Below are positions 56,601 through 64,000 of a stretch of 64,000 nucleotides of DNA, one piece after another. Both the position numbers and the translations under genes were made by a program. Origin of the DNA: Lepidodermella squamata (lineage: Eukaryota > Gastrotricha). Where the stretch lies: NCBI GenBank assembly GCA_047495785.1, contig JBLDXI010000019.1, positions 1,488,001 through 1,552,000 of the forward strand. Reading direction: 5' to 3'. Below the pieces are notes generated by a model that was not told where the DNA came from, searched no databases, and was given only the letters and a program-made list of their open reading frames with translations. Every line of letters starts with the position of its first letter. Position 1 is the first letter of the stretch.

Positions 56601-59600
56601 TATCAGGTTCGAGTGCCAAACCATTAGCGTTTTGAAATGAGTCATACATAGCTTAGTTGCGCGTTTAAATACAGTTGGAATACAGTTAGCATTTTTTTTA
56701 ACTAACAATTAATTACAGGTTACCGATTGAGACGTAGAATTCGCTTAGAATTTGAATGAAATTTGAGATGTAGAATTCCTGGTTAATGAGATTGTTATCG
56801 TGTTGCCTTGCCTATATAAACCTAAAGATTGCATGTTGAACTGTAGCTTATTATTCTCTTTGAAACATTTTCCAGCCCTATGATACGTCAATATTGGAAT
56901 ACTACCGTTTTGAAACTGCCAAGCAAAATGCGCCTCAGCAGAGAAAAATCGAAGACGTGAATGAATACAAGTTTTACGTGATGAATCTAATGCTGGAGGT
57001 GTTGATCGGGCAAATGGAACTGGCCGAGTTGCAAAAGCATGACTCAATCTGGGGCAAATCTGCCAGTCAAGTTCTGCCGTGTTTGATCGGTATGATCGAC
57101 TGGAAGTGGCCCCACCAGCCACATGGGCCGATTCCAGGATCGGTTAATGCCGCTTGTTTCACTTGCGAGCGATGTGGCGAATTTCTGCAAACCTACTCTA
57201 GAGTTTTAAGGTGGCTGTGTGAGCGGCAGGCGTCGAAAATTCAGAAATTTGACTATGTCGACGCGACGAATAACGCTAGTCTTGAATCGTCTTCGACTAC
57301 GGCGACATTGGAAACAAGTGCTAGCTCGGCTGCTTTGACTTTGAAGCTAGCAGCTAAATCGAACGTTGCGCCATCATTGGCGCCGAAATTGCTCGAGTGT
57401 ATGATTGAAAAGTTTATAACGTCTCTTACGCCTGGAGCTTCGTCGAGTATCGGAATCAGCTCAATCGGTGGATCTGCGACGATTGTTTGGCGATTGCTCG
57501 ATTGCCTTCAGTTGATGATTGCTCACGATGACAGTCTTCGCCGTTATGCGGCCCTTGAAAGTACGAAAGAGAATTGCGTGGCTTTGGTTGGAAAATTCTT
57601 GCCAAAGTAAGATTTCTTTTTTTTCTGATGAATTTATATATCAAAATGATATTCTTAGGCTTTGGCAAGTTTTGGATTCGAGCCACGCTGAAATCCCAAG
57701 ATGTGCAGTTGCTTGTTTACTGCGATGCCTTACGTTATCCGACGATTGCCGCCACGCTTTTGATATCGTCATCAAACGCGATTTTCTCAACACCGAATGG
57801 CTGTGCCGATTTGACGCCGTCGAACGTGCGGTTAATCTCTGCCATCTCATCAGATTTGAAGACGTTGTCAAAAATCAGCAATTACTCTCTTGCCTCGCCT
57901 TGGTTTCTTATCACCTGGCCCTCTCGATTCGAGACTTGAATCTGACGATTGTTCAACGGACAACTATTTTACTCGGCACTTTGCAGGCGAATTCGATCAA
58001 AACTATCGTTGAATCGATGTTATTTCAGTTCAGATACTGCATCGTTGACCGACTGTCGGTTCTGGACACCCTATCGCTGTTATCAGCGACGTTGCAAAGC
58101 CGCCACACGATTATCACATGGGACTTGGTCTACCAATTTATCGACGCGCTAGTCGCTGAAATTCAGGCCAGCAGCGATTTGTTAGACCCGCTGGAAATTG
58201 CCGAACATGACAATCGTTTGGACAGAGCTCGTTTCGCACTGTCCCATCCTACTGTCATTCGAAGCCTTCAACTAGCCTTGTCAGATTTGACGTCTGGAGA
58301 CGCTGCCTCGGTTCAAGCTGCTCAGCGAAAGGACTCAACAAGCCCGTTAAACCGCCAGACTTCATCGGCTAGCATCACGAAAAAGCAGCTTTTAACAGCA
58401 GGTATGATAATTCAGATAATTAAGGTGGAGCTTTTTTCTCGTAATTTTCTCATGTGAAACACTTGCGATTTGAACATAAAATGTCACACTACGTATTAAA
58501 CGTTTGTACGTCATATTTACATATTCGGTAAGCAGTCGCGCTATTTCCTACACTCGGTTTGTTGAAGATGATTTTTTGATATCTGCGATGATAGCGTGAA
58601 AATTAAGCTCCGGATTTGACGCCTTTTTCACGACGTTGTTCCTCGTGTTATTTTTTTAACAATGTTAATTTTTTTCTGATGACAAAAATTGTTTTAAAGC
58701 TATTTATTATTAATATTTTTTCTGGCGTGTAACAATTTTCATGCTTTCCATAAAAAGTGTTTCCTTCCAGCGCATGGCGTGTAGTTTTAGAGTGATCTTT
58801 CACTAACTTCGTCGAATCAGAGTACCTTTGAATAATTTTTCTTCGGCAGTACATCAGCCAGCTCATTCTCCTTCGATGGTGAATGCCTCTCCTTCTTCTA
58901 CATCGGCGACTAGTAAATTTATCGTTACAATGGGCGTCGTAGAATCGTAGATAAAACGTGTAAATATCGTTCGTTTAGATCAAGCCTTTAGATGATCTCT
59001 CCTAAATCATAACGGCGTCCTGAGCTAAGGGTGTTTTTTGAATTAATGTCCAATATTTGTTGATAATTTTAATTTTGAAAATACAATACAGACGCGCAAC
59101 CGTTATCGACCGCAAACATATTTAGCATCATTTGTAGATCAGGTTGACATAAAAATACGAAACTCTCGTAAAAATGATCGCTTGCCGCAATCATTTATAG
59201 TTACTGTTGTCAGTCATTTTTAGAGAAAATACGAAAAAAGAATCATTCGCTTTGCATGCTTTTTGTTACTTGAAATTCTATATCTGAAATATTACTGCTT
59301 GCTCTTTGAAAATCATTCCTTTAATTTTATTTTACCTTTTTCAAAATCATCCAGGCGAAATTTGTTGACTCACCACCGACATGAGGCTGAAGTTAAAGCT
59401 GGCTTTTTCTATCTAATTTTAAACCTGATTTAATGATAATATCAATTTTTAACCTTTATTTCCGTAAAGAATGTGTTTGAACTGCGGTTGGTTCCCAGTA
59501 GTTAATTCGATTTTCTCCACAATTTTTCAGATTTGGTTTTTCAAAAGCATATCAGCCCGCCATCTTCGTTCGATTCATCGCTGGTACAGGCTAGTTTTCG

Positions 59601-62600
59601 AACCTTTGAGCTGAACAAACAACGGCGAGAGGTTATGCATCGGACTATCACGTTCCTAATGAAATTCATGAGTGACCTACCGAGAGAGGCGGCGAGAGAA
59701 CGTGCGGTGCCGATCCCGGCGCCGGGGCACAACGGCCCAGCCGCGAGTGCCCAAAATCACGCGCATTCAACTTCGACGCGCGATAATTTCCACGACAGCA
59801 AAACGCAGAATTCGTTGTTTCGCCTTTTGAATCACCTTCTCGGCTTCAACCCAACTGTTCGAAATATCACCGTCGAACCCGAGCGGTTTCGCCGATCTGT
59901 TGTTTTCAACGCATTTATGGGCCAATTACCGGCGTTGGTCGATCGAAATCTCGAGATTGGCCGAACTTTAATGCCGGCGATTCTTGTCATGATGCAACAT
60001 TGCTGCGTTTCATCGACTGAAGACAGCAATAAAGCGCCGACCCTCGCCCCGTTACATCACTTCATCCGGCGTGATTGGCTTATGGCTTTGACGGCGATTC
60101 TGTACAAATACGACTATAACACCGAGCAGTTGTTCACGGATGGGATTGTTAGCTTGATGACGATTGTTATCGCCACGTTGCATTCAGCTACTCACGACTG
60201 TATCGGAGCTCATTCATCCGGCGATTATTCGTTCCATTCCTCCGCGGCCTTTCAACCCGGGTTGAAGCGGTCGTTGAGTTTGACGAATATGAGAGGGTCA
60301 ACTTCATGGTCGGCAACCCCTGAACCTGATGTGTTACCCAGCACAGTTTCGCCGGGTCTAGCCTTTGGAGTTCAGGCCCAGGCGCATGGCAATCTCGACC
60401 AGTCTATCGGGCATGTCTCGACCAGTTCGAAATCAGCCTTCTCGCTATTTCCACGGGGTGGCCAGAAAAAGGGCGGCCTCCGCGATATTCTAGTCGAGGC
60501 TACGAAAACTTCAATGGCTAAAGCGCCGAGCGTCCACGCCGCTAGTCAACAACAGGCACAGGCTAGTGACGATAACGACGCAGCCCTAGCCCGCCGTCGC
60601 TGCACTATGGCCTGTTCGATTTGCGGCGAACCGATTCTATCAATGTCGCCCGAAACCGTTGGCCTTTGCATTGTGTCTCTATGCGCTTTTGTGCATCGCG
60701 AGCCGGCTCTTGCCGCTCCGTTATTACTCGACGCGCTTCAAATTGTCGCTCGAGTGTCTAATTCCTTCCAATATTTCTGGCAGAAGGAAGACGTGTATGT
60801 TCATATTCCTGGAAATTGCGTATCTGTCGCGAAACAATTCTTGCGGATGTCGATGTGTCAACTTCAGCCGAACGGAGTTGTGCCTCTTTTATTCTCGAGT
60901 CGAATCTCTAGACCCCGCCAATTTTTCGGCGCGTTAGCCGCATCTTTACACGACTACCACGAATTGACGAATAGCGGGTTGTTGCTCGATCTAGTTCGAA
61001 ATCTGAACTCGAAAAAGTCGTTGAATCTGGAGAATACAGATCAAATTCTAGCGAATTTGGACGTTTATTTGAGTCACGTGACCCTGGAAAACATCCCGCC
61101 GTCTGAGGAACTCGACCTTCAAGTTCCGCAGCTGTTGACGAAGCTGAGCCTATCGCCTCAAATTCTTCAATCAGCGAATAAAACTATTTTCAACGTATTG
61201 GGCCATATGTTCCGCTTATTGCATCCGATTGCTAGTCGCGATTTGCTGGACGCTGCTTGTAAATTGGTCGCTGCGATTCTCCACGAGCCGAATACAAGTA
61301 TCCCAGTCCAGGCTATGGTCAATTTATTCAATGCTATTAGCCGTTGTTACGCGAAAGAGCGAGATCGTCGTGTTTTTGTTCAATTCGTCTGTGCCGAGAT
61401 GTTACACGTCATTCGTTGTACTGGCCTGGTTAATTATGCTAACGCTGTTTCGTTGCTACTGTTCATCTCACTCGATGCTTGCCGTATCAGCCCGCCGTTG
61501 ACATCGCATCTCGATCAACGAATCTGCGACCCAGCCTCTGGGGTCCCACTAGACGCGAATTCTCTCGTCAGTCATGGTGTCACCCTAACAGGAGGCGCTT
61601 TAACCGTCCCAGCGAATGTCGCAGATCTCCTGAAGCCGTATTTGACTGATCTAATGAATTTCGTTACCGATTTGCATGCGATTGTTAACATGAAAGTTGC
61701 GTTGAAGGGCCTGGAAACGCCGTTATTGGAAGATGTTGGAGGAGGTTATATCAAGTCGATGGTTGCTCAAATTGCTTCCTGTCTGCTGGCTGATGCGACT
61801 AGTGCTGATCCTCGATCGCTGGGTCGATATATCCCGTGGCTGGTTCAGAATTCACAGAACAGCTCACCTGACGTGTAAGATTTATTTTCATAAAAATCAT
61901 TGAAAATTAACGAACAATTTAATTTGAGAAAAATTTTAATTTGAAAATGTGAAATTAATTGAAATGATTGAAATTGATTATTAATTTGATTGGCTGGTTC
62001 ATTGAAATAATTGAATTGAAATTGAAATTAATTTTAGTCTGAAAAATTTAATTTGTATATATTTTGCAGAATGAAGCAATTCAGCGAAACTCTGGAGCAT
62101 ATTCGATGCCTGTCATGGCTTTTAATCGGCGCTCTGAGCCAAATGGCACTAACTGCCCGGCCCTGTGCGCCAATCCCAACTGATATGCACAGCCGAGTTT
62201 CCGATCAAATCCTCCTAGTCCTATCATCCTACGTCGATCACGAGACGGCCTCAGTCGCTCATATGACAGCGCTATTTCATGCTTTTCTACTCTGCGAATT
62301 GTGGACACTTTACGTGGAGCAACTCGTCGTTTATTCGCCGACTTCCCCATCACCGCTCTCAGGAACAGGCCACATTTGCACTTCTGCATCTGAATTCTGG
62401 GCCAAAGTCACGCCCACCTTAATTCATCTGTTCAGCGTTACGGGCGAGCGATTGACCGCTCGTCTAACTGAGTTATTCACCCTGCACTTCGTAAATTTGA
62501 TCGAGTCACTACAACGAGCTCGATCGTCGACTCTGGCTAGTCTAATGCCACTCTGGTCGCCGATTTTATTCTCAGCCTTTTCGGGCACGCTCTCTGGCAA

Positions 62601-62799
62601 TACGAATGTCCGCCTTCAAAATGTTTTAAGCTGGATGCCCCCGGCGCCGGGTGATGTTTTCACATTGCTGCCAGATCGAGAAACAATCGCACCAAGCGAT
62701 TCGGCCTACAACATCTTGGCTTGTTTGGCAAAACTACGCTTTAAATTATCGCAAATCGAGGTTCAATCTTCGGCTGCCGTTCGTTTGTACCGCGTTTGA
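53631..62799 (+). CDS. unc-79: UNC-79, NALCN sodium-leak channel complex subunit
   Basis: Ten exons: 53631-53652, 53705-53983, 54036-54488, 54665-54729, 54787-55522, 55819-56450, 56876-57606, 57659-58401, 59531-61874 and 62070-62799. All phases agree and give 2,244 residues. The start MTTKSATFTAKIKAL and end FKLSQIEVQSSAAVRLY mirror the ends of animal UNC79. Along it lie DVANSLKYFNQTLLGIL, FHYWPNIGRR, a Cys-rich region (CQRPSCLNAG, then CESCFDQM and CATCSHRIH), YGIWLLMEV, IFQWFNATAYLPD, LPFSVDQMFQFVSERL and a helical-repeat body. UNC-79 partners UNC-80 to localise and activate NALCN in neurons. Intron 8 (58402-59530) is 1.1 kb. A Ser/Gly linker near 60240-60600 is low complexity. Confidence 0.95.
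58402..59530 (+). other. Long intron of unc-79
   Basis: 1,129 bp bounded by CAG/GTATGA and TTTTTCAG. It lacks conserved coding sequence; short frames only. Vertebrate UNC79 has extra low-complexity sequence at this point, so a missed alternative exon is possible but none is evident. Confidence 0.6.
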
Positions 62800-63188
62800 A
62801 AATGACGAATGAATTAACAGTGCAAACAAATATTGTGTGATTATTTTGTATTTTTTGGAGTATTTTCTCACCCCTGGTTTTTCATCGCTCATTGTTGCTT
62901 ATGAACATATCATTTTTCTAGTCGAAAGCTAAATCTCTTCGTTTGAGTCGAATCTTTATTGCTGCTTGCCCTGACTGCCGTATTTTTATAAAACTGCCAT
63001 TACTTTTTTGTCAATTTGTCGTGTCAAGTCTTCTTAGACGGTGCCTCTCGGACGAGAAATCCTATTGCATGCATTTTTCTATACTATTTTTCTATATATT
63101 TATTTTAGCGCGTCAAATATTGTCATTAAAATTCTCCTTAATTATGGTCTTATTTTTCTAATTTTTAGGGATTTAATTTAAGTTTAAG
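62800..63188. other. Intergenic between unc-79 and beta-COP
   Basis: 389 bp, AT-rich, with pyrimidine tracts. TTTTTCTAATTTTTAGG ends about 18 nt before the beta-COP ATG and could be a trans-splice or 5'-UTR acceptor. No gene is seen. Confidence 0.4.
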
Positions 63189-63682
63189 ATGGCTTTGGCT
63201 GATTTGCCGTGCTACACCTTGATCCACGCTTCTGCCGATCAGGAGCCGATCAATGAGATGAACATCCGTCAAACCTTCGAAAAGGGACGCCCTAACGAGA
63301 AAGCCGATGCTTTGAAACGCGTCATCGTCGCCATCATCGCTGGTGAAAAAATGAGCCCTTCCATGCTGATGGCTGTGATCCGCTTCGTCATGCCCACGCA
63401 CGATCATTTGATCAAAAAATTGCTGTTGATTTTCTGGGAGGTTGTGCCGAAACACGGCGCCGATGGCAAGCTGTTGCATGAGATGATTTTGGTCTGCGAT
63501 GCCTATCGTAAAGATCTGCAGCACCCTAACGAGTTCTTGCGTGGCTCAACTTTGCGTTTTCTGTGCAAGTTGAAGGATCACGAGCTGCTTGAACCACTCA
63601 TGCCGGCTATTAAGGCCTGCTTGGACCATCGCCATTCATACGTTCGTCGCAACGCTGTTATGGCTATCTTCACTATTTACAA
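63189..63682 (+). CDS. COPB1: Coatomer subunit beta, first exon (gene continues past window)
   Basis: The first 164 codons of beta-COP, ended by donor GTAAGTC at 63683. Diagnostic stretches are [40 protein letters not shown] and [20 protein letters not shown] followed by a [18 protein letters not shown] end, all near identical to animal COPB1. This is the start of the adaptin-like helical repeat trunk. Beta-COP is part of the COPI coat that forms Golgi-to-ER vesicles, bound to Arf1. The next exon (expected to begin NFE..LIPD) is not found in the remaining 318 bp, so the first intron runs off the window or is at least that long. Confidence 0.95.
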
Positions 63683-64000
63683 GTAAGTCGAAAAACTCTA
63701 CATTTTCAAAGTGAAATGCATTACTTCAAATTTGAAGCCAGCTTTATCAGTGACTTCTTGAATTGATTAAAATCGCTTAAATGTTCTTTTTAATTACCTA
63801 AATTTCAAGAAAATCACGAACTTCTTGCGAGTCTTGAAAAAATCGTCGGCCAGTTTTTAACCACAGGTAGCTCTTAGGTATGGCTAACGCCAGGTAAAAT
63901 TGTGCTCTTATCGGGTCATCTACTGTTTCGTAGCAAAAATTTCAAATGCCTTCGATCACAACCCTGATTTGACCTTGCGAGAAAGCATCAATTATTTCGA

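Noticed and set aside
63880-64000. Possible second beta-COP exon at the window end
   Set aside because: The acceptor at about 63931 would run into a stop in the required phase and does not match beta-COP.
1-64000. CRISPR arrays, rRNA genes, intact tRNA genes or bacterial-type operons
   Set aside because: None seen; the window is intron-bearing animal DNA.

Overview
The window is nuclear DNA of an invertebrate animal. Genes are split by very short introns (commonly 50 to 60 bp) with GT/AG ends, including loose donors such as GTTTGC and GTTGAG. A divergent nuclear receptor, genes packed head to tail with 93 to 246 bp gaps, poly(A) signals in three of these gaps and splice-acceptor-like sites just upstream of the next ATG suggest a lineage with operons and spliced-leader trans-splicing. 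A nematode is the best guess, but the species cannot be fixed from sequence alone. All gene models below were built by hand from ORFs, splice consensus and intron phase; in the assembled models the phases close exactly.

Left part (1 to 33.6 kb) is mainly cell-surface and secreted proteins. It opens with the 3' part of a CUB/LDLa/transmembrane receptor-like gene with a probable long Pro/Ser-rich cytoplasmic tail. Next is a 13-exon secreted mosaic protein (PAN, IgGFc-binding, SUEL lectin, discoidin, mucin-like linker, two sushi domains). Facing it tail to tail is a roughly 1,730-residue secreted discoidin/LamG protein. That gene, together with the last sushi exons of its neighbour, was duplicated in tandem (11202-17768 and 21733-28298). 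A third, older, truncated 5' end lies between the copies, followed by transposon debris that includes a dead non-LTR reverse transcriptase. A Thr/Ser-rich secreted protein and a nuclear receptor follow.

Right part (36 to 64 kb) is conserved housekeeping and neuronal genes: myosin VI, UBIAD1, a DNAJC22-like TM2/J protein, ZW10 and TFIIB on the minus strand, then PUS10, UNC-79 and the start of beta-COP on the plus strand. TFIIB-ZW10-DNAJC22-UBIAD1 look like one polycistronic unit and PUS10-UNC-79 like a second, fired from a shared 0.9-kb divergent region. A Tc1/mariner element with a truncated transposase and a foreign-looking insert sits in the large UBIAD1 intron.

The most interesting region is the 6.5-28.3 kb cluster of secreted recognition-domain proteins. 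It has a recent tandem duplication with patchy identity, as expected for expanding recognition or extracellular-matrix genes. Several long inverted repeats (1456-1990, 3460-4336, 18861-19072, 28566-28825, 30270-30450) add foldback structure across the left half.
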